From the NCBI GenBank assembly GCA_016793585.1, contig JAEUJR010001149.1, positions 1 to 12,646 of the forward strand: a stretch of 12,646 nucleotides of DNA, in the 5' to 3' direction. The notes under the pieces were generated by a model. That model worked only from the letters and a program-made list of their open reading frames with translations, searched no databases and had not been told where the DNA came from. The translations under genes were made by a program, and so were the position numbers. The stretch's first letter is position 1. Every line of letters begins with the position of its first letter. Origin of the DNA: Archangium sp. Its GTDB lineage: Bacteria > Myxococcota > Myxococcia > Myxococcales > Myxococcaceae. Of this stretch, positions 5,468 to 11,864 are shown one piece after another.

Positions 5468-7975
5468 TCAGACGTGCGTGCGCCGCCGCGCCGCCAGCAT
5501 CACCATGGCGAGCACGAAGAAGGGCAGGCCGCCCGAGCCGCTTTCGGTACACCCACAGACGTGCACGAAGGCCACCTCGACGCCGCCGTCGGCCACCCCC
5601 GAGTCCACCTCGACCGCTCCGGCGTCTCGACTGGCCACTCCTGAATCCACGACGCCCGAGTCCGACAGGGGAACGCCGCTGTCGATGAGGCCTGCGTCGA
5701 TGGTGCTGATGCCGGAGTCGCTGCCGCCTGCGTCGACGGTGACGACGCCCGAGTCGAGGTCGCCTGCGTCGATGGTGCCGATGCCGGAGTCGACGACGCC
5801 CGAATCGACGAGGACGCCGCCGTCGATGGAGCCTGCGTCGACGGAGACGACGTTCTGCGGGAGCAGGTACCGGTACTGAACGCGCCGCACCCCGAGCGTC
5901 GTATCGAAGCTGTCCCACGCGATGACGGCCTGGCCGGCGGGGCTCGCCGCGATGCTCACGGCCGTCACGTCGTTTCCGCCGAAGCCGGGCCCCAGCATCA
6001 CGCCCGTCGTCGTCGCAAAGCCAACCTGCACGCCGTCTCGCACCGAGGCCCAGGTGACGAGCGCGCCGCCGTCGATGGTGGCGATGAGGGGCTCGACGCT
6101 GAGCTGGTCTGCGATGGAGCCGAGCTCTCCGACGCGGGTGACGGGCAGCGGCGCTGGCCCGCTCGGAAGAAAGCTGCGCACCTGCACGAGACCGGCGTCG
6201 CTCCCGGCGAGGTAGATGATGGGGGGCGTCGTCGAGGTGGCCTGCGCGCAGGGCGCGAAGAGGGGGCCTGCGCCACTCCACGTGAGCGCCGTCGTCTGGC
6301 TCGCCATGCCGGCCGGCTGGTCGTCGACGCTGAAGGCGCCATTCATTCCGTCGGTCACGAACCACAGCTTGTCGCGCGTGACGGCGACGCAGCGCGGGGC
6401 CGGGTCTGCCGACGCGATGCGCGCCATCGTCTCGAGGTTCGCGCTGGCGGTGAGGCCGCTCTGCGCGCCCCATTGCATGGCGATGCGGTCTCCGAGCACT
6501 GCGAAGGGCAGCAGGCGAGGGCTCGTGAGGGCGGCGCCGATGGTGAAGTCGCCCGCCACCTCTTGGAGCGGGTAGATGACGGTCGTGCCGGCGCGAGTCA
6601 CTGCCACGGCATGGCGCGCTCCGCCCGGCGCCCGCAACAGCCGGGGTTTCGCTGGCCCGAGCGGCGACGGCAAGGCCAGGACCTGCGGCGTGCTCGCGAT
6701 CTGGGCCGGGTCGAGCAGGCTCAGGCGAACCGCGGTGCCTGCGTCGGGGGTGTCTTCTTCCCACGCGAGCAGGAACTGCGACTTCGGGTCGAGCCACACC
6801 ACGCTGGGGGCGCGCTGGTTGGCTGGCGCGACGAACGGTTGTGCCGCGGCCCCCAACACGAGCGGCGTGGTGGTGAAGGGCAGGCCAGGGCTGGCGGCCA
6901 GCTCGCGCACCTGCAGGTCGCGGGGGCCGCCCCTGAACACCAGCAGCGCCTGGTCGATGTCGCTGCGGCCCGCCAGCGCGAGCGCCGAGGCGAAGGTGCC
7001 CAGCGAGGTGTCGGGCGCACCCGCGAAGGTCGAGACCAGGTTCGCACCGGCGTGCCACGTCGAGGCCCCGAGAGGCACCACGTTGAAGATGACGCGGGGC
7101 GAACTCGTCGCCAGCGCCAACCCCACCGGGCTGCCCTGACTCGTGGTGCTCCAGGAGCCCGTGTAGCGATGCAGGTTGAGCGTCGACGACTGGCTCACCA
7201 CGAGCTCGGCCGAGTCGTTCGTGAGCGCCTGCGTGAGCGCGAAGCCAGAGCCAGGCAGCAGCTGAAAGGGCTCGGCGGTACCCTGCAGGCGCGTGACGTG
7301 CGCCCGGCCAGACGACTCCACCCAGCTGACGACGAAGCCGCCATCGATGCCTGCAGCCGAGAGTGCGCTGACGCCCGCGTCGAGGCCCGTGATGAAGATG
7401 TTCGACCCCGACGGGTACTTGAAGCCGCGAATGCCGGGTGGGCTCGACCAGATGACCAGCGCTTCCTGGGCGTTGGCTGCCGCCGCGCTCAACCCGCTGA
7501 GGGTGTTGACGTTCGAGACCTCGAAGCGCGGTTGCCACCCGCCGTCCCACGGGCCGACGCCGCTCTTCCAGCCCACCAGCCGCGCGCCGCCATCACCGTT
7601 CTCCATCGCCGCGACCAGCAGCGTGAACGAGCTGGTGGTGACGAGGTGCAGGTCGTCTGCGGCGACGCCCAGCGACTGCGGCACCTCGTCTCCACCCGGC
7701 GTGCGCGCGATGAGGCTCGGGCTCGTCAACGCCGTGGCGAACAACGAATGGCGCCCGTTGCCACGGCGCGGGTCTCGCCACACCAGCACGTACTCTGCGC
7801 CGTTCCATCGCAGCGCGGGGCGCCCAACCACCTCGGGCGAAGCGCCGGGCTGCATCGGCACCAGCACGGTCTGGGAGACGTCGAGCGGAAACTGCGCGAG
7901 GCACGACAGCGTGAACGAGAGAAGAACCACCGGCCAACAGTGTCGCCCGACCGACGCCGCTCGTCGATGGGCCAA
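5468..7975 (-). CDS. Secreted surface-anchored protein with MYXO-CTERM tail
   Basis: From a TTG at 7975 the protein is about 835 residues. The N-terminus reads as a signal peptide: a basic region (HRR...GRHC), then 'WPVVLLSFTLSCLA', then a likely cut before Gln-Phe. The body has no family I can name. It repeats short beta-type segments of the form LV-x-W ('YVLVWRD', 'ALVIWSS', 'FVVSWVE', 'FLLAWEE', 'ALVTWAS', 'AVIAWDS'), which would fit a beta-propeller; that is inference. Residues ~712-798 are a low-complexity Asp-Ser-Gly/Asp-Ala-Gly linker. The end is a MYXO-CTERM-type sorting signal: Cys-Gly-Cys (807-809), a hydrophobic stretch, then Arg-Arg-Arg. Such tails are processed and anchor proteins at the myxobacterial surface. 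The start is uncertain: no ATG is available in frame near the signal peptide, and GTG at 7930 is the alternative. The frame remains open upstream, but that part is antisense to the sigma and FecR genes. Confidence 0.85.
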   Translation of the reverse strand: MAHRRAASVGRHCWPVVLLSFTLSCLAQFPLDVSQTVLVPMQPGASPEVVGRPALRWNGAEYVLVWRDPRRGNGRHSLFATALTSPSLIARTPGGDEVPQSLGVAADDLHLVTTSSFTLLVAAMENGDGGARLVGWKSGVGPWDGGWQPRFEVSNVNTLSGLSAAAANAQEALVIWSSPPGIRGFKYPSGSNIFITGLDAGVSALSAAGIDGGFVVSWVESSGRAHVTRLQGTAEPFQLLPGSGFALTQALTNDSAELVVSQSSTLNLHRYTGSWSTTSQGSPVGLALATSSPRVIFNVVPLGASTWHAGANLVSTFAGAPDTSLGTFASALALAGRSDIDQALLVFRGGPRDLQVRELAASPGLPFTTTPLVLGAAAQPFVAPANQRAPSVVWLDPKSQFLLAWEEDTPDAGTAVRLSLLDPAQIASTPQVLALPSPLGPAKPRLLRAPGGARHAVAVTRAGTTVIYPLQEVAGDFTIGAALTSPRLLPFAVLGDRIAMQWGAQSGLTASANLETMARIASADPAPRCVAVTRDKLWFVTDGMNGAFSVDDQPAGMASQTTALTWSGAGPLFAPCAQATSTTPPIIYLAGSDAGLVQVRSFLPSGPAPLPVTRVGELGSIADQLSVEPLIATIDGGALVTWASVRDGVQVGFATTTGVMLGPGFGGNDVTAVSIAASPAGQAVIAWDSFDTTLGVRRVQYRYLLPQNVVSVDAGSIDGGVLVDSGVVDSGIGTIDAGDLDSGVVTVDAGGSDSGISTIDAGLIDSGVPLSDSGVVDSGVASRDAGAVEVDSGVADGGVEVAFVHVCGCTESGSGGLPFFVLAMVMLAARRRTHV
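5582..5842 (-). repeat. Asp-Ser/Ala-Gly repeat region, with 36-bp tandem units
   Basis: This coding repeat forms the stalk-like linker before the MYXO-CTERM anchor. The most regular part has a 36-bp period: on the plus strand units begin at 5690, 5726 and 5762, each opening GCCTGCGTCGA. The 31-bp stretches 5690-5720 and 5762-5792 differ at one base. In protein terms the unit is 12 residues, [IV]-D-A-G-x-x-D-S-G-[VI]-x-T. The flanks are less regular but keep DSG/DAG triplets. Such acidic linkers probably space the folded body from the anchor. Confidence 0.85.
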
Positions 7976-8049
7976 GTCGATGAACTTCGCCCGGTTTCTG
8001 TTCGCTGAGCCACTTTGGGCGCTCGTGGCATGAAGGGTCGACTCCCTGC
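7976..8049. promoter_or_regulatory. Divergent promoter region between MYXO-CTERM and sigma factor genes
   Basis: These 74 bp separate the divergent MYXO-CTERM and sigma factor starts and must hold promoters for both unless they lie within the genes. The sigma-side candidate element (8006-8034) is described separately. On the minus strand I see no clear consensus promoter and only a weak purine stretch (GCGAAG) ahead of the TTG at 7975. Confidence 0.5.
8006..8034 (+). promoter_or_regulatory. Candidate ECF-type promoter of the sigma factor gene (copy 1 of shared element)
   Basis: The element is TGAGCCACTTT, 10 nt, GGCATGAA, ending 15 nt before the sigma factor ATG. The same two blocks with the same spacing occur at 10713-10741 ahead of the VWA lipoprotein gene (22 of 29 positions identical). 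Read as a promoter, GAGCCA and CATGAA are 16 bp apart, which suits ECF sigma factors. It would make the sigma factor autoregulated. The promoter reading is inference; the shared motif is seen directly. Confidence 0.5.
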
Positions 8050-8574
8050 ATGTCGACGGCTCCCCACCTTCGCCTGGCCGACCCGCCACCGCTCGCGGCG
8101 GAAGACCTCTACGCGCGCTACGCGAAGTACGTCGCGCGGCTGGGCTTTCGCCTGCTGGGGCGTGACGACGGGCTCGACGACCTCGTGCAGGACGTCTTCC
8201 TGGCGGCGACGGCCGCGAAGGTGCGCTCGTCGAACGAGCACGAGGCGCGTGGCTGGCTGGCGACGGTGACGGTGCGCCTGGCCGGGCGGGTGCTGCGGCG
8301 CCGTCGGCTCGCCCGCTTCTTCGGCCTCGACGAAGGGCCAGACGAGCGGCTGCTGTCGACGGGCGCGTCTCCCGAGACGGTGACGCTGATGGCGCAGCTG
8401 TACCGACGGTTGGACGCCGCGCCGACCGCCGAGCGCCTCGCGTGGACGTTGCGGTACGTCGAGAACGAGCCCCTCGACGAGGTGGCGCGGTTGTGTGGGT
8501 GCTCGCTCGCGACGGCCAAGCGACGAATCGCCGCCGTCCAGCGGCTGGTGACGGAGACCGACGATGAAGCGTGA
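8050..8574 (+). CDS. ECF-type RNA polymerase sigma factor
   Basis: This 174-residue protein has the two-domain layout of extracytoplasmic-function sigma factors. Region 2 (about residues 20-90) contains 'GLDDLVQDVFLAA', the core RNA-polymerase-binding helix, then 'ARGWLATVTVRLAGRVLRRR'. Region 4 (about 115-168) contains the recognition HTH 'LDEVARLCGCSLATAKRRI'. The start ATG at 8050 gives the normal length. The gene overlaps the following FecR-domain gene by 11 nt, the usual pairing of a sigma factor with its membrane regulator. It probably directs transcription of its own operon and other envelope genes from the element at 8006-8034 and 10713-10741. The nearest subfamily cannot be settled from sequence reading alone. 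Confidence 0.92.
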   Translation: MSTAPHLRLADPPPLAAEDLYARYAKYVARLGFRLLGRDDGLDDLVQDVFLAATAAKVRSSNEHEARGWLATVTVRLAGRVLRRRRLARFFGLDEGPDERLLSTGASPETVTLMAQLYRRLDAAPTAERLAWTLRYVENEPLDEVARLCGCSLATAKRRIAAVQRLVTETDDEA

Positions 8575-9673
8575 CGACCTCGCGCACCACCTGAACGAAG
8601 CCAGGGAGCGCTTCGAGCCCCGCTGGGACGACGCGCGTTCGGCCCACGTACGGGCGGGCTTGCCGGCGCGGGCGAAGCTGCATCGCCGTCGGCGTGTGGC
8701 GACGGCTGGCGCGGTGCTGCTGGCGCTGGGCGTGGTGGCGTTCTCGCTGCGGCCCGCCGCGTCGGTCGTGGCCATCGAGCCGCTCGCCGAGGCGAACGTC
8801 GTCACCCTCGAGCGCACCGCCACGCTGGAGCGGTTTCGGGTCGACCAGCACGGCGCGTGGTTCGACGTGACGCCCAATCGCAAGACGGTACGCGTCGAGG
8901 CCGGAGAGGTGGTCGTCGAGGTGCTCGGCACGCGGTTTCTCGTCGAGCGCGTCGAGGCGCGGGTGCACGTGGTGGTGGAGCGCGGCGTGGTGCGGGTGTC
9001 GTCTCGCGGCGTGGTGCGTACGCTCGAGTCGGGCGCCTCAGCGTGGTTCCCCGAAGAGGTCGTCGAGGCGCCGAAGGTCGTCACGCCCGAGCCCGGGCCA
9101 GTTCCCGTGGTGCCGACGCCCGAGCCCGTCGAGGTGTCGGAGTCCAGGACAGAGCCGAAGCTCGTCGATGCTCCGCGCCGGCCGGTGAAGCGCAAAGAGG
9201 TGGTGAAGGTCGCATCGGCCGCGCCGACGTGGACGGTGCTCGCGCAGTCGGGTGACTTCGACGCGGCGTGGACCGCGATGAAGACGGCGCCCGCGCCGCG
9301 TGACGAGCCGGCCGAGCTGCTGCTCGCGGCCGACGTGGCGCGGCTGAGCCGTCACCCGGAAGAAGCGCTCGCCCCGCTGCGGCGGGTGCTCGAGGCGCAC
9401 GCGAAAGACCCACGGGCGCCGTTGGCGGCGTTCACGCTCGGGCGCGTGTTGCTCGATGACCTCGGCCGTCCGAAGGAAGCGGCGGTGGCCTTCGAGCGTG
9501 CACGCCTGCTGGCTCCCGAGGCGCCGCTCGCCGAAGACGCGCTGGCGAGAGAGGTCGAGGCGTTGTCTCGAGCGCAGAGCCCCGAGGCCAAGGCGAGGGC
9601 CGAGCTGTTCGTGCAGCGGTACCCGTCGAGTCCCCGGCTGCGCGCCGTGCGGCACTTCGGAGGGCTTCCGTGA
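8564..9673 (+). CDS. FecR-domain membrane regulator with TPR-like C-terminus (putative anti-sigma factor)
   Basis: This 369-residue, single-pass membrane protein is probably the regulator of the overlapping sigma factor. A short basic cytoplasmic tail (1-44) precedes a membrane helix (about 45-63). The periplasmic part opens with a FecR domain (about 88-165: 'VEAGEVVVEVLGTRFLV', 'VHVVVERGVVRVSS', 'LESGASAWF'). A Pro/Glu/Val-rich linker follows (166-212), then an alpha-helical region (about 225-355) with TPR-like spacing ('PLRRVLEAHAKDPRAPLAAF', 'KEAAVAFERARLLAPEAPLA'). The N-tail lacks a recognisable zinc anti-sigma motif, so how it holds the sigma factor is unclear; it could equally activate it, as FecR does. 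The start ATG at 8564 lies inside the sigma gene. Confidence 0.88.
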   Translation: MKRDDLAHHLNEARERFEPRWDDARSAHVRAGLPARAKLHRRRRVATAGAVLLALGVVAFSLRPAASVVAIEPLAEANVVTLERTATLERFRVDQHGAWFDVTPNRKTVRVEAGEVVVEVLGTRFLVERVEARVHVVVERGVVRVSSRGVVRTLESGASAWFPEEVVEAPKVVTPEPGPVPVVPTPEPVEVSESRTEPKLVDAPRRPVKRKEVVKVASAAPTWTVLAQSGDFDAAWTAMKTAPAPRDEPAELLLAADVARLSRHPEEALAPLRRVLEAHAKDPRAPLAAFTLGRVLLDDLGRPKEAAVAFERARLLAPEAPLAEDALAREVEALSRAQSPEAKARAELFVQRYPSSPRLRAVRHFGGLP

Positions 9674-9824
9674 GGCCTGTGAACTCGGTCGCGAGACCAG
9701 GCTCAGCGTCCTCCTCGCACGGCGGTGACGCGATGACTTCGCGGTGGTTGCTCGTTCACGGTCGCGCACGGTGCGGAGAGCTCAGCGCTTCGCATCCCCG
9801 GACGAAGCGGCCGGCGGTGACGCC
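9674..9824 (+). other. 151-nt gap between FecR gene and envelope-protein gene
   Basis: This gap holds a degenerate copy of the next gene's start region and a small ORF (9733-9828), both listed separately. I see no obvious terminator hairpin and no copy of the shared promoter element, so transcription probably continues from the sigma operon. Confidence 0.45.
9721..9757 (+). repeat. Upstream copy of duplicated gene-start sequence
   Basis: This 37-bp stretch matches 9813-9849 at 30 of 37 positions, including an identical 11-mer GGCGGTGACGC and the following ATGAC. The copies are 92 bp apart, which is not a multiple of three, so the two ATGs (9733 and 9825) are in different frames. Confidence 0.7.
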
Positions 9825-9828
9825 ATGA
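9733..9828 (+). CDS. Possible 31-residue coupled upstream ORF
   Basis: The ATG at 9733 opens a 31-codon frame starting MTSRWLLV and ending at TGA 9826-9828, overlapping the next gene's ATG as ATGA. It arises from the duplicated start region. The product is basic and has no clear signal peptide. It might serve to couple or attenuate translation of the downstream gene, or it may be a chance remnant of the duplication. Nothing but position supports expression. Confidence 0.3.
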   Translation: MTSRWLLVHGRARCGELSASHPRTKRPAVTP

Positions 9829-9849
9829 CCTCGCTGTTGGTGCTCCTGC
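9813..9849 (+). repeat. Downstream copy of duplicated gene-start sequence
   Basis: This is the functional-looking copy; its ATG at 9825 begins the 296-residue envelope protein. GGTGA just ahead may act as a weak ribosome binding site. It matches 9721-9757 at 30 of 37 positions. Confidence 0.7.
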
Positions 9850-10715
9850 TCTCGGCGACGCCGGTCGACGTGACGGTCTCTGGTTGTCTGCTCGACGAGC
9901 ACAAGGTGCGCGCGTTGGCCCAGCTCGAGCTGCACCGCGGCCCGGAAGACGTGCGGGTCGTCGCTCGCCTGGTGTGTACCGAGCAGCGCTTCGAGGTGCA
10001 GGTCGACGACCCGCTCACCAACAAGACGCTGCTCCGCGCGTTGAAGACGAAAGACCTCACAGCCTCGGCTCCAGAACGCTTCGCGGCGCTGGCGCTCGTG
10101 GAACTGGTGGAGGCGAGCTGGAGTGAGCTGCTGCTCCCGACACCGACCGTCAGCGCCGCGCCCGTCACCGAGACCTCGACGCGCGCGGTGGTGGAGCAGC
10201 TCGGCCGGCCCCGCGTTCGCCTCGGCGCCCACGGCAGCGCGCGCTTCTTCCCCGGAGCCACGCTGCTGCTCGGCGGCGGCGCGTTGATGGCGCACGTTCG
10301 GCTCATCGGCCCGCTCGGCGTTCGCCTCGAAGCAGGTGCCGAGACGGGCTCGCTGCGCACGTCGGTCGGCCGCATCTCGGCAGACGTGCTGGGCGCGGCC
10401 GGCTTCGTGATGGCGCACCTCGACCTCGGCCGGTTCCTGCTCGGCGGCGGCGCGGGCTTTCGCGGTGGCGCGGCACGGCTCGTCGGTACCCCCGATGACG
10501 CGACGGCGGTGCAGGGGCGAACCTTGTCTGCAGCGCTCGGCGGGCCCTCGGTGTTGGGTGAAGTCGCCGCGGGCATCGGCCCCGTCGACGTCTCGTTCGC
10601 GCTCGAGGCCGGCTGGGCCATCTGGCGGCTCGACGCGCGGGCCGACGGCGCCTCGCTGTCTTCCGTCGGCGGTGTCTGGGTGAGCGCGCTGCTCGGCGCA
10701 GGAGTTCGCTGGTGA
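9825..10715 (+). CDS. Predicted exported envelope protein, possibly beta-barrel-like
   Basis: This 296-residue protein has a short hydrophobic start (MTSLLVLLLSATPV) that could act as a signal peptide. Residues ~15-105 form a small domain with two cysteines (21 and 51) and the segment 'VDDPLTNKTLLRALK', then 'ERFAALALVELVEASWSEL'. I associate this pattern with myxobacterial proteins encoded beside ECF sigma/FecR pairs; that is recollection, not a search. Residues ~130-296 are Gly-rich with alternating hydrophobic strands and end in an aromatic residue (GAGVRW), as outer-membrane beta-barrels often do. The start at 9825 is preferred over 9744 because it gives the signal peptide. Its stop overlaps the first block of the promoter-like element before the lipoprotein gene. 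A sensor or partner role with the FecR protein is inference. Confidence 0.75.
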   Translation: MTSLLVLLLSATPVDVTVSGCLLDEHKVRALAQLELHRGPEDVRVVARLVCTEQRFEVQVDDPLTNKTLLRALKTKDLTASAPERFAALALVELVEASWSELLLPTPTVSAAPVTETSTRAVVEQLGRPRVRLGAHGSARFFPGATLLLGGGALMAHVRLIGPLGVRLEAGAETGSLRTSVGRISADVLGAAGFVMAHLDLGRFLLGGGAGFRGGAARLVGTPDDATAVQGRTLSAALGGPSVLGEVAAGIGPVDVSFALEAGWAIWRLDARADGASLSSVGGVWVSALLGAGVRW

Positions 10716-10741
10716 GCCACTTTTTCACGTCGAGGCATGAA
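10713..10741 (+). promoter_or_regulatory. Candidate ECF-type promoter of the VWA lipoprotein gene (copy 2 of shared element)
   Basis: TGAGCCACTTT, 10 nt, GGCATGAA begins at the stop codon of the preceding gene and ends 6 nt before the lipoprotein ATG at 10748. It matches the element ahead of the sigma factor gene. A transcript from it would have almost no leader. The alternative is that it is an operator or other binding site rather than a promoter. Confidence 0.45.
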
Positions 10742-10747
10742 CGCGGC

Positions 10748-11785
10748 ATGCGCCACCTGCTCCTCGCCGCCGTGTCCGTCATCGCTGCCTGCAACCCCGT
10801 CTCGCAGGGCGACGTCTTCGCCACCATTCCCGCCGAGGTCATCAGTACGACTGACGCCGGCACCCCGTGCACTCCCGCGCAGGACCGGGCGAACTGGCCG
10901 GTGCGCGTCGTCTTCGTGGTGCAGAACTCGGGCGCGATGTGCGTCGTCGACCCGCCCGGCTCGCAGGGAGCCCCCGGCTTCTGTGAGCAGGTCGTCTCGT
11001 CGCTGCCGAACACTGGCACGACGCCCGGGCGCATCTCGGCGATTCAGCGCTTCTTCTCTGACAACAAGACGCGCCCCAACGTCTCGGCGGCCGTCGTCAG
11101 CTATGGCACCAACCCGTCGGTGATTCCGTTCACGCCCGTGACGCTCGGGGTGCCCAACGCCCTCGGTGGGCTGCAGTCGAACCTGGCGAAGGGCTCGAAC
11201 CTGCAGGGGGCGCTCGAGGCCACCAAAGCCCTCATCGAGCAGGACGTGCAGAACACCGCGGCGTCGATTCGGGCGCGCAGCCGCTACGTCGTCGTCATTC
11301 TCAGCACGGGCATTCCTTTCCCCCGCTGCAGTACCAACGACTCGCTGGCCGTCTACGCGTCGGCTGCGAACCCTGCGCTCACCTGGTCCGACTCGTTGGG
11401 AGCGGGCACGTATTGCAACTCGGTGATGCCCAACGACCCCGACTTCATCACCGGCTTCACCGCGGGCGGAGACTTGAACCAGAACGCGCAGCTCTTCGGC
11501 CTCGTCGACGGCATGCTGGGGCTCGACGCGCAGTACGGGCTGGGAGACGTGCGCGTCTTCACGCGGCTGTTGATGAATGACGCGAACCTCGCCGCCTGCG
11601 GGCCGATTTGTCAGGACCTGTTCGGCGGCAACACCTCGTTCGCCGACACCCGCACCATGGGCACGTGGTTGCTGACGCAGCTCGCGACGCGGGGGCAGGG
11701 CACCTTCGCCGACCCGGGCACGCCGGCGATGTTGTCGCTCTCGAGCGTCGACACGAGCGAGTTCACGACCTTCTGCGGGCCGTGA
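10748..11785 (+). CDS. Lipoprotein with degenerate VWA-like domain
   Basis: From ATG 10748 the protein is 345 residues and starts with a lipoprotein signal (MRHLLLAAVSVIAAC; lipobox Ile-Ala-Ala-Cys, lipidation at Cys15). That signal is the reason for preferring 10748 over the in-frame GTG at 10712. Residues ~51-190 resemble a von Willebrand factor A fold: 'VRVVFVVQNSGAM', 'GALEATKALIEQDV', 'SRYVVVILSTGIPFPRC'. The usual metal-site Asp-x-Ser-x-Ser reads Gln59-Asn-Ser61-Gly-Ala63, and the second Asp of the typical Asp-Gly motif is Thr187. The second half has a Cys-containing segment and 'PDFITGFTAGGDLNQNAQLF', features I recall from myxobacterial VWA lipoproteins. It is probably anchored in the outer membrane. 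Its shared promoter element with the sigma factor suggests a role in the same envelope response. Confidence 0.82.
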   Translation: MRHLLLAAVSVIAACNPVSQGDVFATIPAEVISTTDAGTPCTPAQDRANWPVRVVFVVQNSGAMCVVDPPGSQGAPGFCEQVVSSLPNTGTTPGRISAIQRFFSDNKTRPNVSAAVVSYGTNPSVIPFTPVTLGVPNALGGLQSNLAKGSNLQGALEATKALIEQDVQNTAASIRARSRYVVVILSTGIPFPRCSTNDSLAVYASAANPALTWSDSLGAGTYCNSVMPNDPDFITGFTAGGDLNQNAQLFGLVDGMLGLDAQYGLGDVRVFTRLLMNDANLAACGPICQDLFGGNTSFADTRTMGTWLLTQLATRGQGTFADPGTPAMLSLSSVDTSEFTTFCGP

Positions 11786-11864
11786 GACAGCGAAGTCGAA
11801 CTGGGCAACGTGCGAGCTGGAAAACACGGTGACTTCGGCGCCATTTCGGGTAGCGGAAGCCGTC
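11786..11864 (+). other. 79-nt gap before the GNAT-like gene
   Basis: CGAAGTC at 11791 and GACTTCG at 11831 form a 7-bp inverted repeat with a 33-nt loop, and CGAAGTC recurs at 11879 inside the next gene. There is no U-run, so I do not call a terminator. GGAAG at 11855-11859 is a plausible ribosome binding site for the ATG at 11865. Confidence 0.4.

Noticed and set aside
5690..5797. Regular 36-bp repeats considered as a CRISPR array
   Set aside because: The units are contiguous without unique spacers and translate as an in-frame 12-residue repeat.
6473..8008. 511-codon plus-strand frame opposite the MYXO-CTERM gene
   Set aside because: It is an antisense shadow with Arg/Gln/Ala-rich composition and no domain.
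8027..8036. TGGCATGAAG as half of a sigma-54 promoter
   Set aside because: The second conserved block (TTGC at the required distance) is absent, and the sequence is better explained as part of the element shared with 10713-10741.
7976..8968. Minus-strand open frame extending the MYXO-CTERM gene 1 kb upstream to 8968
   Set aside because: It is antisense to the sigma factor and FecR genes, shows Arg/Ser/Pro-rich shadow composition, and the signal peptide places the real start near 7975.
10712..10747. GTG at 10712 as start of the lipoprotein gene
   Set aside because: It would place 12 residues before a textbook lipoprotein signal peptide; ATG 10748 fits better.
11791..11837. Inverted repeat CGAAGTC/GACTTCG as a terminator
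   Set aside because: The stem is only 7 bp with a 33-nt loop and no T-run follows.
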